Of a stretch of 64,000 nucleotides of DNA, positions 11,706 to 24,100 are shown one piece after another. The stretch is taken from the NCBI GenBank assembly GCA_037951105.1, contig JBAMJV010005485.1:1-64000 (forward strand), read 5' to 3'. Every line of letters begins with the position of its first letter. Positions within the stretch are counted from its first letter, which is position 1. The notes under the pieces are model-generated. The model saw only the letters and a list, made by a program, of their open reading frames with translations, had not been told where the DNA came from and searched no databases. The position numbers and the translations under genes are program-made. Source of the DNA: Echinarachnius parma. Its lineage: Eukaryota; Echinodermata; Echinoidea; Clypeasteroida; Echinarachniidae.

Positions 11706-12143
11706 CTACTTTTCCTGGGACTGGACGGGAGAGTTCCTTTGCCGCTCACCCCTCCTGCTGGGAATCTTCCCCAGTGTTTGCATGCCAAAGGTTGGTTGCT
11801 TAGCAGCAGATGCTGTCCTTGTTGCCGGGGCAACAGATGCCTTCGGCTGGGTGGTTTCAGTGGCAGCAGGTACTTTCTGATTGCGCTTCAGGATGGTGAC
11901 CTTCTTATCCTGGGACTGGACGGGAGAGTTCCTCTGCTCTTGCCTCTGCCTCTCACCCCTCCCACCGGCCTTGCCTCCAGGAATCTTCCCCAGGGCCTGC
12001 ATGCCAGAGGCTGGTTGCTTGGTAGAAGATGCTGGCCTGGATGTGGGGGTGACAGCTGGCTTTGGCTGGGTGGTGTCCATGGCAGCAGTGTAGGACATTG
12101 GAGAATGGCTCGCATCCTTCCTCACGTTGGTGCTCGCATACAT
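11706..12143 (-). CDS. XRN1: probable XRN1 last exon (TQPKP-rich tail), conditional on exon 26 stop
   Basis: Acceptor gatttAG precedes MYASTNVRKDASHSPMSYTA, which is in phase 0 with the exon 26 donor. It contains two tandem copies of a unit of about 70 residues: TTQPKPAVTPTSRPASSTKQ...GMQALGKIP...RNSPVQSQDKK and TTQPKASVAPATRTASAAKQ...GMQTLGKIP...RNSPVQSQEK. The second copy stops at TAG (11706-11708), where the first has AAG. The composition resembles P/Q-rich XRN1 tails, but I see no specific homology. If the exon 26 TAA is real, this is 3' untranslated sequence. No convincing polyadenylation signal was identified nearby. Confidence 0.6.
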   Translation of the reverse strand: MYASTNVRKDASHSPMSYTAAMDTTQPKPAVTPTSRPASSTKQPASGMQALGKIPGGKAGGRGERQRQEQRNSPVQSQDKKVTILKRNQKVPAATETTQPKASVAPATRTASAAKQPTFGMQTLGKIPSRRGERQRNSPVQSQEK

Positions 12144-15100
12144 CTAAATCATGGGAAAGGAACACAAAAATGACAGCCATTTATTCTCACCTACTTACTA
12201 TGTATTTACTGACAATGAATAATGACTTTATGTCAGTCTTATCCAGTCTTGGAGGTCTCGAGGCCGGCCTCGGCCTCGAGGCCGACTTTGCCATGCCTCG
12301 GCCTCAGCCTTGGCCTCGTAATGCCGTGACTCGGACTCGTCCTCGGCCTCGTAGCATGCGGCCTCGGCCTCGATGACTCGAGGCCGGTTCGAGGCCGGAA
12401 GATTTCATAGAATCTGGTGAATTTAAGATTCAACATCTATATTTCACTATTTTGAAGTATTTTCCAATAATATTTCATAAAAAAAAAAAAAAAATGTAAA
12501 TCATACGATTGATAGTTAAGTTCATGCGCAGCTACGACCTACGTACGTACCGTACCCATCGATATCTCTCGATGTAATATAGTACGGTACAGTCAAAGAT
12601 CCTACATACAGCGCTGCAGCGCTCTGATATACAGCGTGCGCACCCTAGAATTTGAAGATCTTGGTTGTTCAAAATTTTAAACAGCGTTGTTAGAGGGACC
12701 GGCTTAAACAGCGTTTTTGGTTGTTTAAAAAGTTGTTTAATTTGTTTTGCTGTGTATGCACAAGGCAAAGTAAGTTACGCAATGGCATGTGATCGATTAG
12801 ATCACGATTATTTGGTAATACTGAAGTATCTCGAAAATACTTTTGCATTTACATGAAATTCTCAGTCTTGGAGGTCTTGAGGCCGGCCTCGGCCTCGGGG
12901 CCGACTTTGCCAGGCCTCGGCCTCGGCCTTGGCCTCGTAATGCCGTGACTCGGACTCGTCCTCGGCCTCGACCATGGTGACTCGGACTCGGACTCGGCCT
13001 CGGACCATGGTGACTCGACTACAACACTGGTCTTATCATTATAAGACATATTTTTATCAGGGTAAAATAAGAAGATACCTATACTTTAAATGTATAACTT
13101 TGATATCACAGACTTTGATCACAGATTTTCCATTATTTCTCCTTGATTTGAATGGAGGTAACTTGATCCCTGTCATTGGTAATGGCACAAGTAGAACAAT
13201 TCTTCTTTTTTTGCGATAACTTTTATAAACGGTCAACTTGACTTAGCGTTCACCTGTCTTTGGAAGCCGCATTGCCAATAAAGACCACCAAACGTGGATC
13301 CCCTGCAGAAATACACAATGTTCCAGATCCTGTTTTTAAAGGGCACCTGTCTACTACAGTGGGCACTTATCTTTAAATCCTTTCAGTGGTCACTGGTATT
13401 GCTCAACTCGAGTTGATCAGGTAATGCAACTGTAAACGCAAGAACATGATAGCTGCCAATTTGAGGATCTGATATGGCACAATGATTGATGGATTTGGAC
13501 ACTTTCCACAGGTTTCACTGTGTTTCATGTAGTATCTGGTCAGATTCCTTCATTCATTACCTTGATTTAGTTGGCTGCCTCTTGATTGTCACTCCATCCC
13601 CTCTGCTGGGCTCCCCTGGTTTGTTGAGCAGCGCCTGGTGATCCCAGTCTGGCCATGCGGTTCTGGAAGAACTCATCCACTTGATTGTCACTCCATCGAT
13701 CCCTCTGCTGGGCTCCCCTGGTTTGATTGTCACTCCATCCCCTCTGCTGGGCTCCACTGGTTTGATTGTCACTCCATCCCCTCTGCTGGGCTCCACTGGT
13801 TTGATTGTCACTCCATCCCCTTTGCTGGTCTCCCCTGGTTTGATTGTCACTCCATCCCCTTTGCTGGGCTCCCCTGGTTTGTTGAGCAGCGCCTGGTGAT
13901 CCCAGTCTGGCCATGCGGTTCTGGAAGAACTCATCCACTTGATTGTCACTCCATCGATCCCTCTGCTGGGCTCCCCTGGTTTGATTGTCACTCCATCCCC
14001 TCTGCTGGGCTCCACTGGTTTGATTGTCACTCCATCCCCTCTGCTGGGCTCCACTGGTTTGATTGTCACTCCATCCCCTTTGCTGGTCTCCCCTGGTTTG
14101 ATTGTCACTCCATCCCCTTTGCTGGGCTCCCCTGGTTTGATTGTCACTCCATCCCCTTTGCTGGGCTCCCCTGGTTTGATTGTCACTCCATCCCCTCTGC
14201 TGGGCTCCCCTGGTTTGATTGTCACTCCATCCCCTTTGCTGGTCTCCCCTGGTTTGATTGTCACTCCATCCCCTTTGCTGGTCCCCCCTGGTTTGATTGT
14301 CACTCCATCCCCTTTGCTGGTCTCCCCTGGTTTGTTTGTCACTCCATCCCCTCTGCTGGGCTCCCCTGGTTTGATTGTCACTCCATCCCCTCTGCTGGGC
14401 TCCACTGGTTTGATTGTCACTCCATCCCCTTTGCTGGTCTCCCCTGGTTTGATTGTCACTCCATCCCCTCTGCTGGGCTCCACTGGTTTGATTGTCACTC
14501 CATCCCCTTTGCTGGTCTCCCCTGGTTTGATTGTCACTCCATCCCCTCTGCTGGGCTCCACTGGTTTGATTGTCACTCCATCCCCTTTGCTGGTCTCCAC
14601 TGGTTTGATTGTCACTCCATCCCCTCTGCTGGGCTCCACTGGTTTGATTGTCACTCCATCCCCTTTGCTGGGCTCCCCTGGTTTGATTGTCACTCCATCC
14701 CCTTTGCTGGGCTCCCCTGGTTTGATTGTCACTCCATCCCCTCTGCTGGGCTCCCCTGGTTTGTTGAGCAGCACCTGGTGAACCCAGTCTGGCCATGCGG
14801 TTCTGGAAGTACTCATCAATCTGGGTATGACCACTGGTGTCTGGCCCTGTTTGCTTCACCTGTTAATAACAATTATAAACTACAATGTAGATGGATCTTC
14901 AACTGTGCGCAGTCCAAAATGATGCCACTGACATTACACAATTTATATATTCAGCCCAAATTAGATAACGTGATTACAGGTTATTTTTGCATGTACATGT
15001 ATAATGAGCTCTGTGACTTTTTGACCTCATAACCCCAAATCTAATCAGTTGGTTAGCCCCCCAAGATACATACATGGGCCAAGTGTGGTGATGATCCGTC

Positions 15101-18100
15101 AATCGCTTCTCGAGATAGCACGATCACAATTTATTTTTGTAAATATAGTGAACCCTGTGACCTTTGCCCTCATGACTCCAAAATCTGATCAGTTCATTGG
15201 CACCCCAAAATACATACCGTATTTACCAGCGTAATCGCCGCATACTTTTTCCTCGAAAAAAACAAGCAAAGTTGGGGTGCGGCGCATACGCGGAGATAGT
15301 CAAATTTTCACTCTTGACTGACCTCAAAACAACACATTTCAGCAGGTGTGGGACTATTGGTTGTATTGCACTGTATTGTATTGGGTGATAAAACATTATT
15401 TAGCCAAATTGTCTACGTTTACCCTGGCCTAGAATGCTTTCTCACCTTTTTTGCCGATATTTGCTAAATCCGATACGTTTTTAACTTCAAAGTTACGAAA
15501 CAAATGCACTGCCAGCGCCGCGCTTGCCTGCCATCGATCTAACTACGTGCGTTATGGATGCAGCGCATGATCGCATGCTAAAGATAATGTATACTAAATG
15601 GTTTTGGCAAAGACAGCAGAGTGCCGCGTTTGCGTGCTAAGGCGTGCTCGCGAGCTACGCGATTGACTCGATGTACAAACGTTTACGTATGTAAATATTT
15701 GTACATGTACATGCGTAAGCCAGCTGCGCTGACAATCTCGTAAGTGCTGGCAATCTCGTAATACATGTTCTCGTTCCTATTCAAAAAACTATATTTTTGC
15801 TCGAAACTAAGGTAATTCTGAAAATGAGGAGAGATGAGGAGAAAAATTTGGAAAACCATTAAATTCCCGCTTTTTTTGTCGCCAGTTTTCCTAGCGCACT
15901 TTTCTCCCACATTTTTTTTTTCAATTTCAATGCTCAAAGTCGGCATGCGGCGTTTACGCGAATGCGGCGATTGCGCCGGTAAATACGGTAGTTAAATAAC
16001 GCAATCACAAGCTATTTTTGCATATATAATGAGCCCTGTGACCTTTCATCTTTTACCACATGACCCCAAAATCGAATCAATTCATTGGCACCCCACGATA
16101 CGTATATGTTTATCATTGTAAACACACCCTTGATTAGATTTATCTGATTCAGAAATAGGGGTAAAAATAATTTCCGAAAAAACACAATGGACATACTATT
16201 TCTGACTTGAATGTTCCAAACATTTTCTATTTCCGTCCTCATTATCATCCCTATCATACAGAAAATAATCATCAATATGAACATCATCATCACTGCCTTT
16301 GTCAACATCCAACATCATCGCCATCACCATCATCTTAATCATCACAGTTGTGTAGAAAATGCTTTCTTCCTCAAATTTTTTCACTAGCCTTCAAAAAGAA
16401 AAAAAAAAAGTCAATATCTAACCTTCTGTCCAAACGAGATGTTGATCATGGCTGTTGGTGGCATGCGGTAACCTCGCTTGCCAGTACACCGCAGTTCTAG
16501 GGCGCCCTCAAACTCCTCATCAAACACAACATCGTACAGCGTGTCCAGAACGGTTGCACCTGGAAATAAAAAGAAAATAATTAATCAAAAGGGATAGCTC
16601 TGTTGCACAAAAGTATAAGTAAAATAACTGATAGATCAAAAAGAAAAGACAGCAGACCAATAGTGATCAGAAAGTATTTTAAGAATAGATTTTTAGTCGA
16701 AAAATAAAATCTGTGTGCCTGTGACTACACCATGCAGCCCCAGAGGCACAGCAAAGCCCTCTCTAATGTTGATGATGCGATCAAACAGGTGGTAGATTGC
16801 ATCAGATTCATTGATGGGGTTGTTTGAATGACCACCCTTTTATATCACTACATTGGTCTTTATAGACAGGTTTAGGAGCAAGAAACCCTTTTGGGTCTAC
16901 TTACCAGTCTGTATGCCTGTCACTACACCATGCAGGCCCAGGGGCACGGTGAAGCCTTCTCTAATGTTGATGATGCGATCAAACAGTGAGTAGGTAGCGT
17001 CAATGTCCGGGATGAGGTTACCCATCCCATTCATGGGCTAGAGGCAAGCAAACAATACATTTCTTTGCTTAATTTCAAACTCTGTAGTTGGAAAATGGGA
17101 AATTCCCTCATACTTTATTGTGATAATGGCTTTAATATTAGCGCTCACAAATGAAGTAACGATTGATCGCAATTGTGAAAGATACACACGATTCTCAACA
17201 AACTTATCATAATTTTTCTGCTCAGATTTTCACTCAGAATGATTCCTCCCATTCACCTTATTTTGTAAAAAATCCATCAAATTTCTCGGAAATAATCAAA
17301 GCGGCTCTGCATTGCTTTGCCAAATATTACAAGCAAAACAATTATTTGGTATGGGAATTATGGTGGTAAATGTTGTGGAGATTCATGAATATAATTTGTT
17401 TTATGCACCCAGTGTGTAACTTTTCTGTAGATATTATATCACTTGGTTAACACCCTTTTCATCTACACACAAAATCATAATTTTGGGATTATGATAAGGG
17501 TTAGAGGTTGGAACTAGGATTGAGATTACAGTTAGGGTTGGGGGAGTTTAAAGGGACTTAGTAACATTGTCCAAATCCTCAAAATAAAATTTTAATTCTA
17601 GCGGTTCCCTTATACCTTGTTGTATTCGTATTAACAATAAAATCACAGTACAGGTTTCGGTTTTTCAAATTTCCCTTTCGTTACAAAGATATTTATGATT
17701 GAAGTATTCAGATAAGAAAAACTCCGGGCGAGTTTTTCTTCCGTGTACAAAGTGAGTGCAGTGAGTTACTAAATATCACTTTGCATTTTCGCTCATTACT
17801 TGGCCATACAATGTCCATTTGACTTGAAATTTTCACACAATACCCTGTGGACATATGAGATAACAACAATATACATTGCATCAACCATTCATCACTTTTT
17901 GCACATGTCAACAAAGTTACTAGATCCCTTTAAAGGGTAGAACCATCCAAAAATAATTTTCTTATGAATAAAGGTAACATTTTTCCATGAAAATTATATT
18001 ATTGGGAAAGAGCATCATCATACTACAAAATGTGTTAATGGGTCTGCATATAAAGACTACCTTTTGTCTAGGATGAAACCGAATCCTGGCTAACAGACAG

Positions 18101-21100
18101 GCACACAGCAAAACATAGCAAAACAACAAATGTTTTGCTACAGACCACTACAATGTTTTCTGCAGAGGCAGAGTTGGAGAAACACATGGTGGTGGAGTCT
18201 TCATTGCAGCCAAAAAGGACATCATACTGGAACGTGAAGACACACTAGAAACTGATTGTGAAATCCTGTGGTGTACATTGGAACTTGCATCCAGTAAGAA
18301 GGTACACATTGGAGCTTACTACAGACCTCATGAAAGCGATGCTGAAAGTCTTGCAGAACTCGAAACCTCCCTCTCACGTATCAACATGAGTCACACTGTT
18401 CTTCTTGCAGGAGATTTCAATCTTCCAGGTTAGAATTGGGCAGAGAAAACAGTTGGAAATTGCCGGTATCCAGCCCTCCATCATCATTTTGGAGAAATTC
18501 TAGATGACAAAGGTCTCTGCCAACTGATAGAGGAACCTACCCACCAAGGTAATACCCTAGACCTCGTAATAACCAACAACCCTACACTCTTCAGTGAGGT
18601 TGCGGTAGTCCCAGGCATCTCGGATCATGACTGCCCAATCGTCTAGCTCAACAAGCCCAGCAAAAGGAGACCTGTTCCCCCTTGGCGCATTCTACAGTAT
18701 TGCAAGGCAAAGTGGGAGCATATGGAAAACGTAGGCGATCAAATCATTTCTAACAGCGATGGTTTGTCTGCAAACGAGATGTGGACAATCTTCACTGAGA
18801 ATATAGAAGCAGGCATTACTTTGTTTATCCCACGCAAGATGAGCAAACTGCATGATAGCCTGCCGTGGATGACACATAAGATCAAGTCTCTGCTTAACAA
18901 AAGAATTAGACACAGTAGAAGATGTCGTGACCAGAGAAGAGCCAACATCAAACCCAGTGTTCTGAATACTTTGTTTGAGGTACCTCAATTCACTCAGCAT
19001 TTCATCACCCAAGACGAGATCAGGCAAAGAAGAGGTTCTGGAAATTCATCAAACACAACTACACATGTGTAGATTTATTATGCAACAGAACATATAGTGC
19101 AGAACTTACCCTGAACAGGAGATGTGGTCTGACTGGGAGTTTGAACCTCTTCTATTGACCATAAACCATCATGAGTGGTTTTATTATGCAACAGCTTATA
19201 TAGTGTAGAACTTACCCTGAACAGGAGATGTGGTCTCACTGGGAGTTTGACCGTCTTCTTGCTTGGAACCTTATTGACCTGCAAAGTACAACGTAAGAAA
19301 CAAAATGCAACAACAAAATGAAAGTAATGTATATTTTGGAAAATGAATGAAGGAATTGGTTATTTATAAATAATTTCATATTTTTGATTATCTTTCATCA
19401 GATGCACGGTGCCATTTTGCAAACGCTCTGTGCATGGTGTGTATTACCAACTGGCTCAATGTTGTGCAAATGTGCCATGTCTGGTTTGAACTAGTCTAGT
19501 TCAAAATGGCGATATGAGGTGTGACATTCCTAAGCTTGACAACCTTTAACTGAGAATCCAATTGCAATTTTGCCTTTTTGGCTCCAAATTGTGATATCAT
19601 ATCCATTATCTGGTGTACAAAGCTGATAAGAGGAGCCTCGAGATCCGCAGATCCATTATTTCCCTTGGAAGCTTGCTGCATGGATGCTGCTCTAGCCGAC
19701 TCTTAACCTGTTCCCTAGTAGATTATGCACTCCCGATAGAGTTAATAAAGGACCCACCCAGGGAGGGATGTTTCACAAATAAATATTTTGTCATTATGAA
19801 AAATTTGGCATAAATTTTACATTTTTGTAAGGTGGCATTAAATGGACATTTTGGCATTTTTTTTGTAAAAGTTCTTTCATGAGTTTCTTTAATTGAAGTC
19901 TTGCGCAACTTTTGAGACAAAATTTGCGACGACCGGGTATACCGTTCCAAAGTCACGTGACATTTTATAAGTGAATGTCGGCACGACATTTCGTGATTTG
20001 TGTTCTGGGTCTAACTGGCTCTTAACATCGTGTCAATGTGCTTTCTGCTTCAACATTTATTAGATATATCAGTAAATGAAACTAGCCAAAGTATACCTTC
20101 TCGACCTCCTCTTGAATGACGCTGATAACAGGTGCTTCCAAGTAGGGGGCGCCAATCTTGCCCTTGGGAGCTTTGCTGCAAGGCTGCTCTTTAATCCACT
20201 CCATGACTCCATCTATGTCGTAATCTACATCAGCAAACATCTCTTCTTCGTAGAGATTCTCATCAAACTCCTTGACATTCAGGAAGTCCACTACTGCTGG
20301 GAATCTGAGAGGAAGGGCATACATTCAATGTAATTACTGCAATAGAAAGTCAACCTTGACACTGAAGTGCAATACGACAGACATTCAAATATCTTCATCT
20401 AGGTTATAATCGGCACCAGCGATCATCTCTTCTTCGTACAGGTCTTCATTGAACCCCTTACCATTCAGGAATCTCGCTACTGCATGGTATCTTGGTAACT
20501 AATTTGAAAGAAAGGGCAAACATCTAATATTACTGCAGTAGGATACATGTTACAATAACAAAGGAGAGAGCACCACAGAGATAAGGAGAAGACTGGCAAT
20601 AGCAAGATCAACCTTGCAGAGCATGTCTCATATCTGGAAAAGCAGAGGCCTGTCACTCGATCTGAAGGTTCGACTTCTTCGTGCAACTGCATTCTCCATT
20701 GCTACCTATGGATGCTATTCTTGGGCCATGACAAAGAACGACAGAAAAAGGGGACGCTTTTGAGATGTGGTGCTACAGAAGACTTTCCCAGGTGTCTTGG
20801 CAAGATAGGAAGACAAATGTATGGATTCTGAACAAGATTGGTACAAACTTAACTAAAAGAAGGGGAATTATGGAACGAAAACTAAAGTACTTTGGGCACA
20901 TCATTAGGAGAACTGAAGGAATTGAGAAAAGAATACTGCAAGGTGCAATTGAAGGAAAAGGTGGCAGAGGTCGTCCACCAACCTCTTGGACTGACGATAT
21001 CAAGAGAGTGTCTGGAGAAGGAATGAAGGGTGCAGCACACTTGGCAGAAAACAGAGTTGCATGGCGTGCTCTCGTGAAGACTACAGCAGCGCTTTACAGT

Positions 21101-24100
21101 GCCACCTGAACTTGATGATGATGAGGCTATGTTTACTTGGGGTGGTTTTCAGCAAGGTTTCCCAAACCTGCCAACATTTGAAAATGGATAATATCCTCGT
21201 AACAGGTGCACCTGATTAAAGGGGACCACCAGGCAAAGAACAACACATTGTCATTTAATTTGTGATATCAAATACATATAGATACCCAACATTTTGCAAA
21301 GGGTTGTGTAATTCATAAACAAAGCAATTAATTTCCACCGCTTACGGAACCATAGCTACTATTTCCTGGTTCTGTATGGGCCAAACATTTGCGAGTGCGC
21401 CAATGCTATTCACGCTTTTACGTTTGTAGAATCCCGGGCCATTCGTTCGCTCTGCACACATTAGTCTTCGCAAATCAGACCGCATGAACGCATGCTCTAG
21501 AATGGTGATGCATTTTCCAATTATATATTTTTTTCTGAAAACATATTTTTGTGAACTTGTTGATGGAATGGAATACTAAAGATGTTACCTTTCTATAATA
21601 AGAATATTAGTTTTAGGTGGTGGTACCCTTTAAATGATGAAAAGGTTAATAAACATAAGAAATGTTTGGTCAACTCCAACCACTTTAACAGATGTACTCC
21701 ATTAAATGTTACTCTATTACAAGCAGAGACTACTGTGGCACAAATAATGGCAACCATAACCAATTGCTTGCACGTGCATTAATTCTATACCCGGGTAGAA
21801 GCTATCATCCTAGACAATGGACTATCCTTTATCTGCAGACCCATGAATAATAGTGTTGTGAAAGGTTTTCAAATTAAATAATTTGTCTGAAAACCAATTT
21901 TTCTGTACTTATTCGCATACCTGCCAACTTTTGAAAATAAGAAATCTGAACCTTTAGCGGAGGTCTGGGGGCCAAGTTCATGGTCACGAGGGCAATTCTG
22001 AAAATTTTGAGGAAAAAAGCACCCTCCCGAAAATGTTCACGAGAGCTATTTTTGTTTAACATCCTTCTCATTGCTCAGATTCTAATAAATTATAATCGAC
22101 ATTCACATGATGTAACCTATGAATATTCTGATTTTTTAGGTCCTAAAAATTCAGAAAATCTGAATATTCTGATTAAATCGGAGCAGTTGGCAGGTATATT
22201 GTTGTTGGTGAAACATAAGTAGATAAACATACACAAGTAGATAATGCAACTTACTTTGAGAAGTAGTCTCGGAGGGTGTCCAGGAGTGGTAAAGAATACA
22301 CCCATCTGCCCTGATAATTTTTTCTAGTGAAGCCTGGTACCTCCTGCTCAGACTTGTTGAATTTGAGGTTCAATCCAACGTTGTTACGGAATCCTTGGGA
22401 ATCCTCGTCACTGCTCCTTAAAACAAAAGCAGGAGAGAAAGTGTAAGGAAACATAATTTCTTCAGAACTGCAGTAGGTAGATAATTCAGAAATCAGGGAG
22501 GTTTCTATAAACATCATACATTAACGTAAATGGAAAAATCTCTCCAAAAAGTCACACAAGCATTGAAATTGTGTGTCATAACAGAGCTTCCCTAAAATCA
22601 GAGAGCTTGCATTATTGCTAAGCAAAGAAATGTGCTTGCCGCATACTCCTGTTGCAGACTTGCCGCAGACCTGCAGCAGACTTGCCGCAGACAGTCATCA
22701 TTTTGCCATGCAAATTAGTTTTGCCGCAGACTTGCTGCAACCTTGCCGCTTACTCTTTCAGTATGATGAAGAGTCTGCTGCAGATCTGCCACAGACTCTT
22801 CATCATGAATATTCATATCCCCATGTAGACCTGCCGCAGACCTGTGGCAACCTTGCTGCATACTTTGCCACAGCCTTGCCCATGCCCACAGCAAGTCTAT
22901 GGCAAGTATGCAGGAGGGCTGCTGGAGAGCCATTGCATCATTACATTCTAGCACCTTAAAGTTGCAGGTCACATGAGGACCTCATGTGACCTGATTATTA
23001 TCAACACACACACATACCACATAATCTAGTGAAGAGAATACTTAAAATTTGGGAAATAAATATAATACTTTTCACTCTACAATCGATAAAGACCTATTTC
23101 AAAAAATAAAGTACATTATGTATATAGGAAAAAAAAGTATGCCGCAGATCTGCAGCAGATCTGCCGCAGATCTGCTGCAGACTTTTTTTCTGCGATAAAG
23201 AGTATGCCAAAGGGCCATTCTTTGAAAAGTGAAACTTTTTTGGAAAAAAATAAAGTTTGTTTTTTTTGTTGTTTTATTCCTTTATTGGAAAGATCAATAT
23301 CTAAGGTTTTATAAAATATATGTTTTACACTAAATATTGAAAATTCATTACTCATTTGCATAAATTTGCATAATTCAATATTTAAAAAAAATTCATAACT
23401 CCAAAAATAATTAAGCTAGCTCATTCCTCTTACTCTCCTGTACATGTTGATACCAACTTTGTGACAATTGAACTTCATGTTACTATCTAAACCTAATATT
23501 TGTAAAATTCCCATTTCCATTCACATTGTACGGTATGTCACACACATGACCCAGACATCCCCACACAATAACATACATTAAAAAACAATTGTTTGAGTTT
23601 ATTTATTTTTTGTACCATTTTCTTCCTTACAGATATATATCTGTTGTCTGATACTAATATGAACATTTGAGCTTTTCATATCTCACAGGATTTTCAAAGT
23701 GAAATTGAGTTTTTAAAAATGTCTTCAAAAATGCTCCCGTGCAAAGTCACACACGTGACCGATGCCATTTGACCTCTGTCCTTGGGTAACGTAATCTTAA
23801 TAAAATCTTTTGTGTTACACTTGAAAGACTTCAACATATGCAAGTCATATATGAAGTTCACATCATCATACCTCCTATACTTACTGAAATATTAGCATCC
23901 TATTTTTTAAAAATTCATATTTTGGGTCACACACGTGACCAAGAATGGCCCCAAAGTATGCGGCAGAAAGAAACTTTGCTGCAGACTTGCCGCATACTAG
24001 TATGCCGCAGGTATAGTCTGCGGCAGATCTGCCGCAGACTTTCCGCATACCAGATGGCGCAGTCTGCAGCAAATATTCCCACTTTTCTGTGGCAGATCTG

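Noticed and set aside
12240..13020. LTR retrotransposon with two ~150-bp LTRs
   Set aside because: The direct repeats are only GC-rich degenerate words, with no TG..CA ends, primer site or coding region.
13638..15032. 464-codon plus-strand ORF (HSIPSAGLPWFDC repeats)
   Set aside because: It is the antisense of the 39-bp repeats in XRN1 exon 26. Openness follows from a stop-free unit divisible by three; no independent evidence of a gene.
19078..19284. 68-codon minus ORF as a separate gene
   Set aside because: It is XRN1 exon 23 reading through its donor into the echo copy.
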